64,000 bases of DNA. Origin: Chitinophagales bacterium (lineage in GTDB: Bacteria; Bacteroidota; Bacteroidia; Chitinophagales; Saprospiraceae). A program made the position numbers and the translations under genes. Below, one piece after another: positions 41,561 through 50,083 of this stretch. Each line of letters opens with the position of its first letter. Positions within the stretch are counted from its first letter, which is position 1. The notes under the pieces are model-generated. The model did not search any database. It had not been told where the DNA came from and saw only the letters and a program-made list of their open reading frames with translations. The stretch is from assembly GCA_013299105.1 (NCBI GenBank), contig JAAFJY010000037.1:1-64000 (forward strand), in the 5' to 3' direction.

Positions 41561-43114
41561 TCATTTGTGCAGTGAAACCTCTTTCCATTCGTTTATCCCT
41601 CTTGTACTTGTGCTGAAATTGATACCAATACCAGTAATCTGTTTTCCAGAAGCCAAGTATTTATCAGCGTATTTCTTTTCAAAAATTTGCTCGATAGCTG
41701 CTTCTGCACTTTGGTTGAATTTAAACTCGAAAACAAAAATACGATCTGGAGTTTGAACAACCGCATCCGCTCTACCTTGTGAAGAATGTACTTCACTTTG
41801 TACAAATATTCCCAAATAGCTGAAAAGTACATGAATAAGGCCATGATACAAACCCTCAGACTGGTTTTGAAAAACTTCAGCTGGCAAATCGGCTAAGATT
41901 GCGTTTAGAATGACTTGCACTCTTTTCAAATCATTTTGCAGTAAAGCATCTCTCAAGTCTCCAATAGTCCTACCAATATTCTCTCGATTGGGATTTTTAG
42001 TAAGGTCATCTATTGCCCATCTGTACATGCTTTCTCTTACTTCCTTATTTGGGTAGTCCAAAAGCATAAGTCCAGTAAAGCGGTCTCTTTGTTTAATGGT
42101 GAGATAACCACCTAAAAAGAACAAAGAGACTAAATCTACATTTTCAACATCGAATCTTTCAAATGTAGTGTTGTCAACCTCTCGATTCTCAAAATGATAA
42201 AACTGCTTATCCCTCATTTGCTCAATCAAGAATTTGGGGCTTCCAGTGGCAAACCAATAATTTTGAAATTCTTTATTGTATAAAAAATTTAAGGTACCAA
42301 AAGGATTATACACCCTCTGTTGCCCATCCCAAGAATAGCCATTGTACCAGGTCTTGATCTCGGCCATTAATTCAGGTTTGCTGAGCTTTAATTCTTCAGC
42401 AATCTCCTCCAGATATTCTGCAAAGTAGTGTTCCAGTTCCTCTTGGGTATAGCCCAGCAAAGTTGAAAACTTAGCATTGAGCGTAATATCTATCAGGTTA
42501 TTGAGGTGTGAAAAAATGGAGACCCGCGAAAACTTGGAAATGCCTGTGATGAATACAAAACGCAAGTATTGGTCTGCACTTTTCACTACTGCATAAAATT
42601 CTCGAAGGGTATCCTGGTTCTCCTTTGCTTTCTCCGTTTTGCTTTTTTCCAAATAATCCAATATAGGTTTATCGTACTCATCAATCAATAAAACTACTTG
42701 ACCATGTGCTTTGTATAGTTCTTGAATCAACTCCTTAAATCGAAGTTTAAGGTCAGAAGCCTCCAATTTGAACCCATATTGGTCAGCAATCAATTGTAGC
42801 TCGTGACCTATTCCTTCGGCCAAAGTCATCTCCTTAAATTGGATTGCATCAAAAGACAAATGCACCACGGGGTATTGCTGCGACCAGTCCCATTGGTTTT
42901 CGATCCAGAGCCCTGCAAAGAGTTCTTTATTGCCTTTGAAGATCTCTTTCAAGGTAGAAACCAACAAAGATTTGCCAAAGCGGCGAGGGCGGGCCATAAA
43001 ATAGTACTTCCCGGTAAGTAGCAAATCCTTGATCATGCGGGTCTTGTCCACGTAAATGCCGTCGAAAGCCCGTAGTTCGGTCAGGGTTTGTATGCCGATT
43101 GGAAGAAATTTCAT
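41561..43114 (-). CDS. AAA-ATPase-like/PD-(D/E)XK nuclease-like protein
   Basis: 517 aa, cytosolic. The N-terminus is the AAA-ATPase-like domain (IYVDKTRMIKDLL, then the Walker-A-like ARPRRFGKSLLVSTLKEIF and LLIDEYDKPI), and the C-terminus the PDDEXK_9-type nuclease fold (GRADAVVQTPDRIFVFEFKF, with D, E, and K residues). This pairing is abundant, often in many copies, in Bacteroidota genomes and its role is unknown; nucleic-acid cleavage is inferred. A consensus -7 box lies 5 bp before the ATG, so the transcript may be almost leaderless. Confidence 0.92.
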   Translation of the reverse strand: MKFLPIGIQTLTELRAFDGIYVDKTRMIKDLLLTGKYYFMARPRRFGKSLLVSTLKEIFKGNKELFAGLWIENQWDWSQQYPVVHLSFDAIQFKEMTLAEGIGHELQLIADQYGFKLEASDLKLRFKELIQELYKAHGQVVLLIDEYDKPILDYLEKSKTEKAKENQDTLREFYAVVKSADQYLRFVFITGISKFSRVSIFSHLNNLIDITLNAKFSTLLGYTQEELEHYFAEYLEEIAEELKLSKPELMAEIKTWYNGYSWDGQQRVYNPFGTLNFLYNKEFQNYWFATGSPKFLIEQMRDKQFYHFENREVDNTTFERFDVENVDLVSLFFLGGYLTIKQRDRFTGLMLLDYPNKEVRESMYRWAIDDLTKNPNRENIGRTIGDLRDALLQNDLKRVQVILNAILADLPAEVFQNQSEGLYHGLIHVLFSYLGIFVQSEVHSSQGRADAVVQTPDRIFVFEFKFNQSAEAAIEQIFEKKYADKYLASGKQITGIGINFSTSTRGINEWKEVSLHK

Positions 43115-43118
43115 GTTA

Positions 43119-43126
43119 CAAAGATA
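43119..43126 (-). promoter_or_regulatory. -7 box (TATCTTTG) just upstream of the AAA-ATPase-like gene
   Basis: A perfect TAnnTTTG match on the minus strand ending 4 bp before ATG 43114. Transcription would start at or within a few bases of the start codon. Confidence 0.6.
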
Positions 43127-43154
43127 GCATTTTTCATTCCTCCAAATCTATCCA

Positions 43155-43196
43155 CACAAAAAAAGCCGAGTGAACTCAATCACCCGGCTCTTTTTA
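43155..43196 (-). terminator. Terminator of the ammonium transporter gene
   Basis: AGCCGAGTGA (43164-43173) and TCACCCGGCT (43180-43189) form a 10-bp stem with one G:T-type pairing, flanked on the minus strand by TTTTTTTGTG. The stop of the amt gene is at 43219. Confidence 0.88.
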
Positions 43197-43218
43197 TATC
43201 GAATGGCAAAAATTGCGA

Positions 43219-44613
43219 TTAAGCCGTTGCGATGTTCAAACCACCGTGACGGGTAGCTTCCCCACTCTCTTCATCCATCGAACCAGCGATGATGGTCTCA
43301 TCGTGCTGGCTGATGTCCAAACCTTCTTCTTCCTGCTCGTCAGATACGCGCAGTGGAGAGAGGATATTGGTGATCTTGTAGATGGCGAAAGACATGACAG
43401 CCGTGAAAGTCACTACAATCAACATGGCCAAAATGTGGTTGATGAACAACTTTGGATCGCCAGTTTCAAACAAGCCTCCATTGGTTGCAAACAAACCAGT
43501 CATCAACATACCAACCATACCGCCAATACCGTGGCAAGGGAATACATCAAGGGTGTCGTCCATGCTGCTGCGGGTCTTACGCACCACTGCATAATTAGAA
43601 ATGACGGCAGCAACAGTACCGATGATCAAACTTGGACCAAATTCGATGTAACCGCAAGCAGGCGTGATGGCCACCAGACCGACAACCGCGCCAATACAAG
43701 CACCCAAAGCGGAAGGCTTGCGACCACGCATGGTATCCACCAAAATCCAGGTCAAGGCAGCCGCAGCTGAAGCCAGGTTGGTATTGAAGAAAGCGGTTAC
43801 TGCAGTACCATTGGCAGCCAAGGCAGAACCAGCGTTGAAGCCGAACCATCCGAACCACAGCAAACCAGTGCCCAAAATCACATAAGGCGTATAAAGTGGC
43901 GTGTGGGCGCTACCTTCCACGTGCGCTTTGCGGCGGCCCAGTACATAAGCGCCAACAAAAGCAGCAACACCAGCTGAAATATGTACAACTGTACCACCCG
44001 CAAAGTCGAGCACGCCCCACTTGAACAGGAAGCCATCAGGGTGCCAGGTCCAGTGGGCCAATGGCGAATACACCAACAAACTCCACAAGCTGATGAAAAT
44101 AATGTAACTCCAGAAACGTACGCGTTCAGCAAATGAACCCGTGATCAAGGCTGGAGTAATGATTGCAAATTTCAATTGGAAAGCAGCAAAAAGCACAAAG
44201 GGAATACCTTGAATCATGCTTGGGTGATGCGCTGGAGCTGTACCTACCCCATTGAACATGAAGTGGGTCATGGGATTACCGATAAACCCACCAATAGAAT
44301 CACCAAAGGCCAAGGAAAAGCCCACCACATACCAAAGAACCGAAATGATGCCCAATGAAATGAAGCTTTGCAGCATCGTTGAAATGACGTTCTTGGGGCT
44401 TACCATCCCTCCGTAGAAGAAAGAAAGACCAGGTGTCATCAACAATACCAAGCAAGAAGCAACCAGAATCCAGGCAACATCGCCAGCTTCATAAGTTACT
44501 CCTTCAGCTTGGGTTGGGAAAGAGCTTGGGTAAAAAGCCGCTACCACCGAGATCAGTAGCAAGATTAAAAAAAATACAGTGGCCATCGGCCGGTTGGTAA
44601 TCAACTGTGTCAT
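43219..44613 (-). CDS. amt: Ammonium transporter (Amt family)
   Basis: 464 aa from ATG 44613 (MTQLITNRP). The ORF runs up to 44685, but a perfect -7 box (44664-44671) lies inside that extension, so 44613 is preferred. Eleven or more membrane helices with Amt landmarks: LVASCLVLLMTPGLSFFYGG near the N-terminus, LKFAIITPALITGSFAERVR, DFAGGTVVHISAGVAAFVGA, WFGWFGFNAGSALAANGTAV, and the C-terminal DVFPCHGIGGMVGMLMTGLF. It moves ammonium across the inner membrane. No glnK gene is adjacent. A terminator follows. Confidence 0.97.
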   Translation of the reverse strand: MTQLITNRPMATVFFLILLLISVVAAFYPSSFPTQAEGVTYEAGDVAWILVASCLVLLMTPGLSFFYGGMVSPKNVISTMLQSFISLGIISVLWYVVGFSLAFGDSIGGFIGNPMTHFMFNGVGTAPAHHPSMIQGIPFVLFAAFQLKFAIITPALITGSFAERVRFWSYIIFISLWSLLVYSPLAHWTWHPDGFLFKWGVLDFAGGTVVHISAGVAAFVGAYVLGRRKAHVEGSAHTPLYTPYVILGTGLLWFGWFGFNAGSALAANGTAVTAFFNTNLASAAAALTWILVDTMRGRKPSALGACIGAVVGLVAITPACGYIEFGPSLIIGTVAAVISNYAVVRKTRSSMDDTLDVFPCHGIGGMVGMLMTGLFATNGGLFETGDPKLFINHILAMLIVVTFTAVMSFAIYKITNILSPLRVSDEQEEEGLDISQHDETIIAGSMDEESGEATRHGGLNIATA

Positions 44614-44663
44614 ACCGTTTTCTGCTTTAGTTGAACGAAGTAGTTCTGTGTTAATGTTAATTG

Positions 44664-44671
44664 CAAATGTA
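44664..44671 (-). promoter_or_regulatory. -7 box (TACATTTG) of amt
   Basis: A TAnnTTTG match on the minus strand, 51 bp before ATG 44613, with no gene between. It decides against the upstream start at 44685. Confidence 0.6.
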
Positions 44672-44850
44672 GAATACAGACTCAAAATTGTTGCGGCCAG
44701 AGGTCCATTATTGTGGCCAAAAAATCTCTGGTTTTGTTACCACCAAAACTGAAATAGACCTTATTTTAATCCTTAAAATAAGTAGTAGGCATGTTTAGCA
44801 AAATTAATAAGTATAAAAATACATAACTTTGTAAAAAATTGAAAATCAGT

Positions 44851-47202
44851 TTATAAAAAATTTTCTTTGCTTAAATCGAGATTAATCAAAGTAGTGAAAT
44901 CCGCCATCACTTGTTCGTGACGTTTTTGTGACCAGTAGATGACCTTGAACTGCAACTGATCTTGCATTTTTCCTTCAAAAATCACCTTGGCTTCGGGATC
45001 AATTTGCACACCTTCTTGGCGAATGGCGCAATTTTTCAGTAAAGACAAGACTTTCACTGGGTCTGCTTTGGAAGAAGTCCTCACAATGAGTTCCTGCATG
45101 CGTGTACCATCCGCACCGTATTGAGCCACTACCCGGCGATTCATCAGGTCGGCGTTAGGCACCAGCACCATGTGGCCGTCTTTGCGCAAAACCTTGGTAC
45201 TGCGCAGCCCTATTTCAATCACTTCCCCAACCAAGTCATCCTGAGAAATGGTTTCTCCGGTTTTGATGGGGCGTTTAAAAATCAAGATCAAACCAGCAAA
45301 TAAATTCGCGGCCCAGGATTGCAGGCCAAAACCCAGCCCAAAAGCCAAAGCGCCCAAAATCAAACCCAGGCTCTGCAAGCTAAACCCAGCATAGGCCAAC
45401 GCAAATAAAACCCCTAAAAAAACGACGCCCATACGGGCCAAGGTACCCAAAGCCTGTGGTGCGCCTTTTTCAAGTTGCAGCCATGCTAGCATATCTTCGG
45501 CCAAGAAAAACTGAATGATTCGCCCCAATAACCAAGCGGCCAACAGGATTAAAGCAAACCCAATGACTCCACCAATGCTCACCTGAATTTGCCCCAGCGA
45601 AAAACCCAGGCCCCACACCAGTCCGAAAGCATCTTCTAGGGGTTTGTACAAGCGCATAAACCCAAGGGCATAAGCTACCCAAACGATCACGCCCAGTACA
45701 CGCAGCAATCTGCCAATGCCACTCACAAATTTTTGGCGATCAGCGTATTGATCGGCACTCAAATCAGTACTGCGCAAGCCGATGCCAAAGCGCAACAGGC
45801 CGTCAATGAGTAAAATGGCACTGAATACAATGATTCCAGTGAGGAAGATGCGCTCCAAATTGAGGTTAAAGCCATCCGCCAAGTTATCGTATCCGCTAAT
45901 GTTGCCTAAAGCCGATATGGTGCTTACCACCAACAACAAAGGCGAAACCAAACGCATAATGCCCCCGAAACTTGTACTGGTTTGCGCTTCGCGAAACCAT
46001 TGGCGGTCGCGCAAGCCCACCGAAAAAACCACAAAAGCCAGGGCCAGGCTTTCAAAAAGCATGAACCAACGGAAAAATACTGGACTGACCATGATGGTCT
46101 TGAGCATCAAATGGCCAAAAAACAAGGCTCCTACCACATAAATACTCCAGCGGATGCCCTGGTGCACAAAACGTGGCACGATGACCAAAAAAGGCACCAC
46201 CAAAGCCATCACGATCAACTCACTGAAAACCGAAGGGCGATTGGGGTAAATCAAAGGTGTCATCAGCAAGGTGAGCAAAAAAGCAGTAGTCAAGGGTTGC
46301 GCCAATACGATCTCGGTGGCAAGGTTGAATTCAGGATTGCGACCAGGGGCCTTGTTTTCTTTTTTGAGCAAAGAACGCCCCAGAAACAGCAACAAGCCCA
46401 AACCAAAAAACAGCATGAAGTGCAAAACCATGCGCTCCTGGTTGTTGCGGAAAAATTCTCTCAATTCTTTGCGGAAATAGTCCAGTGCAACTTTGCGGTA
46501 ACTGTCCGCAGCGGGCGAATTTTCAAACAAAGGCAGGTCAAAAAGCACGGGTTTTCTAACGCTCAAAAGGTTTTGCAAAGCTGGTTTTTCCAGGTCTTCC
46601 AACTGTGCAGCTTGGGTTTGGCTGAGTAGTTTTTGGTTGACCACTTCGTTTTGTAAGGCCAAGATTTCGTTCATGCGGCGGTCCAGGTCCTTGGCACTTT
46701 GTTTGAGGTTGAGTTGCAAGGTATCAATGCGTAAGCGTACTTGCTCAGGGATGTCACTAGAAAGACTTAGACTGGTTGTTTTCCAGATTTTTTCGCGCAG
46801 GAGCAGTTGGTCACGTAAATCTGTCAACTGTCGGGAATAGTTGTTGAGTTTGCGTTCATCTTCTCTGCTCAGGCTAAGGAAACGACGCCAACGCGAAGCC
46901 AAACTGGCGCTGATGCGGGTAGCCACCTGTTGCTCCAGCACATAGTTGCTGATGCGGCGCAGGCTATCCGAAGTATGCCTGAGTGTATCAATGGAGTTGC
47001 GAACCTCATCAAGAATGAAGCCCCGATCAAGGGCAGGTTTGAAATCATTGCGCAAAAACAGCTCCGCATTGCCCAATTGCTCGGCGAGGTTTTGAATCGG
47101 CACGATGCTATCACCGGGTACAGTGGCATTTTGTCCACTCAGCACCACCGAAAAAGCGATACCATATAGTAAGGTAGGTAGAATGCGCAGGAGCTTGTTC
47201 AT
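44851..47202 (-). CDS. Large MscS-family mechanosensitive channel
   Basis: 783 aa. Signal peptide or first helix (MNKLLRILPTLLYGIAFSVV), a helical, probably coiled-coil periplasmic region (~residues 25-245; LRHTSDSLRRISNYVLEQQV), about ten membrane helices (~260-600), and the MscS core: LAFGLGFGLQSWAANLFAGL as pore helix with small residues, then FKRPIKTGETISQDDLVGEV and LVPNADLMNRRVVAQYG of the beta domain. By family it opens under membrane tension to release solutes; the large extracytoplasmic part resembles MscK/MscM-type proteins. It is divergent from the RAYT region. Confidence 0.92.
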   Translation of the reverse strand: MNKLLRILPTLLYGIAFSVVLSGQNATVPGDSIVPIQNLAEQLGNAELFLRNDFKPALDRGFILDEVRNSIDTLRHTSDSLRRISNYVLEQQVATRISASLASRWRRFLSLSREDERKLNNYSRQLTDLRDQLLLREKIWKTTSLSLSSDIPEQVRLRIDTLQLNLKQSAKDLDRRMNEILALQNEVVNQKLLSQTQAAQLEDLEKPALQNLLSVRKPVLFDLPLFENSPAADSYRKVALDYFRKELREFFRNNQERMVLHFMLFFGLGLLLFLGRSLLKKENKAPGRNPEFNLATEIVLAQPLTTAFLLTLLMTPLIYPNRPSVFSELIVMALVVPFLVIVPRFVHQGIRWSIYVVGALFFGHLMLKTIMVSPVFFRWFMLFESLALAFVVFSVGLRDRQWFREAQTSTSFGGIMRLVSPLLLVVSTISALGNISGYDNLADGFNLNLERIFLTGIIVFSAILLIDGLLRFGIGLRSTDLSADQYADRQKFVSGIGRLLRVLGVIVWVAYALGFMRLYKPLEDAFGLVWGLGFSLGQIQVSIGGVIGFALILLAAWLLGRIIQFFLAEDMLAWLQLEKGAPQALGTLARMGVVFLGVLFALAYAGFSLQSLGLILGALAFGLGFGLQSWAANLFAGLILIFKRPIKTGETISQDDLVGEVIEIGLRSTKVLRKDGHMVLVPNADLMNRRVVAQYGADGTRMQELIVRTSSKADPVKVLSLLKNCAIRQEGVQIDPEAKVIFEGKMQDQLQFKVIYWSQKRHEQVMADFTTLINLDLSKENFL

Positions 47203-47281
47203 TTGGCTGTAAATTCAAGTAAAAGCTTATCCTAGCGGTTTCGAGACAAAAAAGATGACGGTTTTTCGTCAGCCGAGCCTG

Positions 47282-47319
47282 CTTTTTGTGAGGGTAGCAG
47301 GTGCTACCTTCACAAAAAG
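47282..47319. repeat. Strong palindrome upstream of the MscS gene
   Basis: CTTTTTGTG...GGTAGCA pairs with TGCTACC...CACAAAAAG around a two-base loop, interrupted by only one small mismatch. It lies between the divergent MscS gene and the RAYT region, where no transcript is expected to end, so an insulating or regulatory role is as likely as termination. Confidence 0.75.
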
Positions 47320-47430
47320 AGGCGAAGGATCACGGAAAAACGACCTTTTTTGGCCGAAATGGGAGCAGGCTAAGCTTTTACAAATTCAAGCCAAAGTTAA
47401 CTGCTTTTTGCAATTTTGGTAAAAAGGTGC

Positions 47431-47438
47431 TACTTTTG
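47431..47438 (+). promoter_or_regulatory. -7 box (TACTTTTG) before the truncated 5' copy
   Basis: A TAnnTTTG box with TTG 20 bp upstream (47408-47410), matching the Bacteroidota -33/-7 pattern. It precedes the duplicated 5' end at 47435-47537 and may be the original promoter of the phospholipase C-like gene. Confidence 0.6.
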
Positions 47439-47537
47439 AACTTCTCCGCTGCACCCAGCAAATCCATTTTACCATGTCGAACCTTCGCCTTGTGCCGCTT
47501 TGCGGCCTGCTGGGAATGCTATGCTTGTGTACATCCA
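47435..47537 (+). repeat. Direct repeat, left copy (5' end of phospholipase C-like gene)
   Basis: About 102 bp matching 48392-48493 with roughly five differences. It covers the end of the promoter, the 5' UTR and the first ~20 codons of the gene at 48430. Confidence 0.92.
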
Positions 47538-47665
47538 GGCTGTTTGCTGGTACAAGTCTCCAGACTTGTACCGCTATGTACACGTCTCTGACGTGCTTAA
47601 ACCAACAAATCAACCTTATTAAACACCTAAAAACACACTCAAATGCCACGTTATCGTATCAATGA
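47474..47665 (+). pseudogene. Truncated 5' copy of the phospholipase C-like gene
   Basis: The 63-aa frame begins MSNLRLVPLCGLLGMLCLC, the same signal peptide as the intact gene (MSNLRLVPLCGLLGVLCLC), then runs into REP DNA (FAGTSLQTCTAMYTSLTC) and ends inside the transposase. It is the remnant left when the RAYT unit separated it from the rest of the gene, or when the 5' end was duplicated. It still has a promoter-like box, and may yield a short peptide. Confidence 0.8.
47546..47600 (+). repeat. REP pair (BIME), left of RAYT
   Basis: Two hairpins: GGTACAAGTCTCCAGACTTG with TACC, and ACACGTCTCTGACGTG. The complement of this pair recurs at 48248-48304 on the other side of the transposase gene. 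Confidence 0.9.
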
Positions 47666-48237
47666 CCAACATGGATTGAACTACCTTACTTGTACCATCG
47701 TAGGCTGGATTGACATTTTCACCAGAGCAGAATACCGCGACATTATAATCGATAGTTGGAAGTATTGCCAAGCATCCAAAGGTCTGCGGATTTACGCTTA
47801 TGTGCTCATGAGCAACCACCTGCACCTGATCGCGAAGGCTGATGGAAATCAGGAGTTATCTGCCATATTGCGAGATTTCAAAAAGTTTACAGCCAACAAA
47901 ATACTCGATATCGTTGAACATGGTAATGAAACCAGAAAAGAGTGGATGTTGCACATGTTTCGTCATTATGCACGTGTAAATGCCAATAACCGAGAATACC
48001 AGATTTGGACAAATAACAACCATCCAATTGAGTTGGTTTCACCTGAAGTGATTTGGCAAAAAGTAAGGTATGTTCACAACAATCCAGTGCGTGCAAAATC
48101 GGTGAAATCACCAGAGGAATCTTTACAGTAGTGCTCAAAATTACTATTCTGAAAACCAAGACTGCCTGTTAGAGGTGGACTTGTTAGCGACTTTTTTGCC
48201 GAATAGTGGCTATGTTTATGTGCCTAGTTTTGAGTGA
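47643..48237 (+). pseudogene. REP-associated tyrosine transposase (RAYT), C-terminus frameshifted
   Basis: The open frame (47643-48131) codes for 162 aa of the Y1/RAYT type: LTCTIVGWIDIFTRAEYRD, the HUH motif in MSNHLHLIAKA (His59, His61), LRDFKKFTANKI, and YVHNNPVRAKSV, ending SPEESLQ. The usual continuation of this family, YLYSSA..Y, is found in another frame directly after: YSSAQNYYSENQDCLLEVDL followed by LATFLPNSGYVYVPSFE up to TGA 48237. A 2-bp loss at ~48120 (GAGGAA-T-CTTTAC) explains it. The enzyme moves single-stranded REP DNA; whether the truncated form is active is unknown. The catalytic Tyr could not be pinned down. Confidence 0.85.
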
Positions 48238-48247
48238 TAGTCAGGGT

Positions 48248-48304
48248 TTTAAAGCACGTCAGAGACGTGTATGTAATAGTACGAGTCTGGAGACTCGTAC
48301 CAGC
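48248..48304 (-). repeat. REP pair (BIME), right of RAYT, inverted
   Basis: AAAGCACGTCAGAGACGTGT and TAGTACGAGTCTGGAGACTC then GTACCAGC are the complement of the left pair with a few changes, so the transposase gene is enclosed in ~55-bp imperfect inverted repeats each holding two REP hairpins. Confidence 0.9.
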
Positions 48305-48388
48305 GGCTTCGATGGTATGTTTGGGTAGTTTCTTGAGAATTTCGGTTTCAAAAAGTGTAATTGCTTGATTTTTATAAAAAAATAGATC

Positions 48389-48396
48389 TATCTTTG
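48389..48396 (+). promoter_or_regulatory. -7 box (TATCTTTG) of the phospholipase C-like gene
   Basis: A perfect box 34 bp before ATG 48430, with TTG 21 bp upstream (48365-48367). It is a different sequence from the box of the left copy (TACTTTTG), although the DNA right after it is the duplicated segment. Confidence 0.7.
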
Positions 48397-48493
48397 AATC
48401 TCCGCTGCACCCAGCAAATCCTTTTTACCATGTCGAACCTTCGCCTTGTGCCGCTTTGCGGCCTGCTGGGAGTGCTGTGCTTGTGCGCATCCA
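48392..48493 (+). repeat. Direct repeat, right copy
   Basis: Counterpart of 47435-47537; includes CTCCGCTGCACCCAGCAAAT and the coding start MSNLRLVPLCGLLG of the intact gene. Confidence 0.92.
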
Positions 48494-49659
48494 AACCCGT
48501 CATCCAGCCCAAATGGGGCTTTTTTGGCCATCGCCGCATCAACCAGTTGGCGGTCTATGCCTTGCCGCGTGACTTGATTGGCTTTTACAAGTCACACCTG
48601 GAGTACATCTGCGCTCATGCAGTGGACCCTGACAAACGCCGCTATGCTGTCAAGCTAGAAGGTCCTAGGCATTTCATCGACTTGGACCAGTATGGCTCCT
48701 CCCCTTTCGATGATTTGCCCCACAATTGGTCCAGAGCCCTGTTGAAGTACAGTCAATTCACTTGGGTTTCAGCGGCTGGAGATACCAGTATCTTGCACCG
48801 GGTAGGCGAAATAAAATGGTATCCCAGCAAAGGAAATGTCCTAAGAACGAGCGCAATTCACTACGATACACTGCCCTTATTCAAGCTTTTTGCACAATAC
48901 TGCCTTCCCAATTACGGCGATGAAGCTTGGGTGCTACCCTTTGATTCATTGGCTGCTCGGCTCAAGTGGCCTTTGCTCGGCGGCCAATTGCACATCGAAG
49001 AACACCTGAGTCAGCATGGCATTTTGCCTTTTCATTTGTGCAAAATGCAAGAAGCCCTGAGCGCCGCCTTCAAACGACACGACCAAGCCAGCGTTTTGCG
49101 CCTTTCAGCTGAAATGGGTCACTACCTTGGCGACGCACATGTGCCTTTGCACACCACCCGCAACTACAATGGCCAACTCAGTAACCAAGTTGGCATCCAT
49201 GCTTTTTGGGAAAGCCGCATCCCTGAACTCTTTGCCGATGAACACTACGATTTTTGGGTAGGTACGGCCCAGTATTTGCATGATCCCGAAACTTTTTTTT
49301 GGAAAACCATTTTAGATAGTCACCATTTAGTCGATTCTGTATTGCACATCGAACAGCGGTTGAGCAAAACTTTTCCCGCCGCTCAACAATATGCTTGGGA
49401 GGAAAAAAATGGGCAAAGCATCCGAACCCAAAGCCGTCATTATGCAGCAGCCTATGAGCGAGCCCTTGATGGCATGGTGGAAGCCCAAATGCAAAAAGCA
49501 ATCCGAGCTTTGGCCAGCACCTGGTATACCGCTTGGGTGGACGCCGGAAAACCCGCCTGGACAGCCTGGAAACAACGAACAATTGAATTGCATACGGCAG
49601 ACAGCCTAGTCAGCGAAACCAAGCACTTGGGCAGGCATAAAACCCGGGAACACGAGTGA
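48430..49659 (+). CDS. Zinc-dependent phospholipase C/S1-P1 nuclease-like protein
   Basis: 409 aa from ATG 48430. Signal peptide (MSNLRLVPLCGLLGVLCLC, possibly a lipoprotein). The mature N-terminus WGFFGHRRINQLAVYALP places Trp and His as the first zinc ligands; EYICAHAVDPDKRRYAVKLE, PRHFIDLDQY and MGHYLGDAHVPLHTTRNYNG supply the others, with GIHAFWESRIPELF after. This fits the zinc-dependent phospholipase C (PF00882)/S1-P1 fold. Expected to act on phosphoesters outside the cytoplasm; substrate unknown. Its first ~20 codons are duplicated 960 bp upstream, so the ORF was restored or preserved during RAYT insertion. Confidence 0.87.
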   Translation: MSNLRLVPLCGLLGVLCLCASKPVIQPKWGFFGHRRINQLAVYALPRDLIGFYKSHLEYICAHAVDPDKRRYAVKLEGPRHFIDLDQYGSSPFDDLPHNWSRALLKYSQFTWVSAAGDTSILHRVGEIKWYPSKGNVLRTSAIHYDTLPLFKLFAQYCLPNYGDEAWVLPFDSLAARLKWPLLGGQLHIEEHLSQHGILPFHLCKMQEALSAAFKRHDQASVLRLSAEMGHYLGDAHVPLHTTRNYNGQLSNQVGIHAFWESRIPELFADEHYDFWVGTAQYLHDPETFFWKTILDSHHLVDSVLHIEQRLSKTFPAAQQYAWEEKNGQSIRTQSRHYAAAYERALDGMVEAQMQKAIRALASTWYTAWVDAGKPAWTAWKQRTIELHTADSLVSETKHLGRHKTREHE

Positions 49660-49961
49660 TTGGCAAGTAAATCAGGTACAGATTTTGCTTAAAAACTCGT
49701 TTAAACAAACAAATTACTAAGCCATGAACCTTATTTCTGTTAAAGTCAAAAAAAAATGCACGAAAACTTGCTGAATTGTCACAGAAATTTCAGACTTTAG
49801 CGCTACACAATTCATAGAGGTCTAACAGCAAATTTAGACCTCATTTATGCCTCCCATACCAAATAGTTTTTCAGTCCCATCCCATGAGCATACCGACGCT
49901 AAAATCCCTGTTGGTGTAGTAGCATTTTATTCGTTGAGAAAATCCTCTAAATCTTTCGGTC

Positions 49962-50057
49962 ATGCTTATTTTACTCGTTACCGCCGTCGCATTCGTTGCT
50001 GGAGCCTTGATCATTTCGTCTTTGAATCAAGCCACTCCTAGAAGTGTACGCAGATAA
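49962..50057 (+). CDS. Possible 31-aa membrane peptide
   Basis: The frame MLILLVTAVAFVAGALIISS LNQATPRSVRR has one strongly hydrophobic helix followed by a basic tail, the pattern of small single-pass proteins. No clear ribosome binding site or promoter is seen; it lies next to the hairpin element. Could be a chance frame. Confidence 0.25.
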   Translation: MLILLVTAVAFVAGALIISSLNQATPRSVRR

Positions 50058-50083
50058 AGAAATTTACTTGCGTCCCCTCCTCT

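Noticed and set aside
41561-43114. Anti-phage defence island around the AAA-ATPase/PD-(D/E)XK gene and the Uma2 gene
   Set aside because: Both families occur in many unrelated contexts in this phylum; neighbours here are housekeeping or envelope genes, and no partner defence gene is adjacent.
49847-50041. 64-aa plus-strand frame
   Set aside because: No recognisable features; the alternative hydrophobic 31-codon frame in the same DNA is only slightly better.
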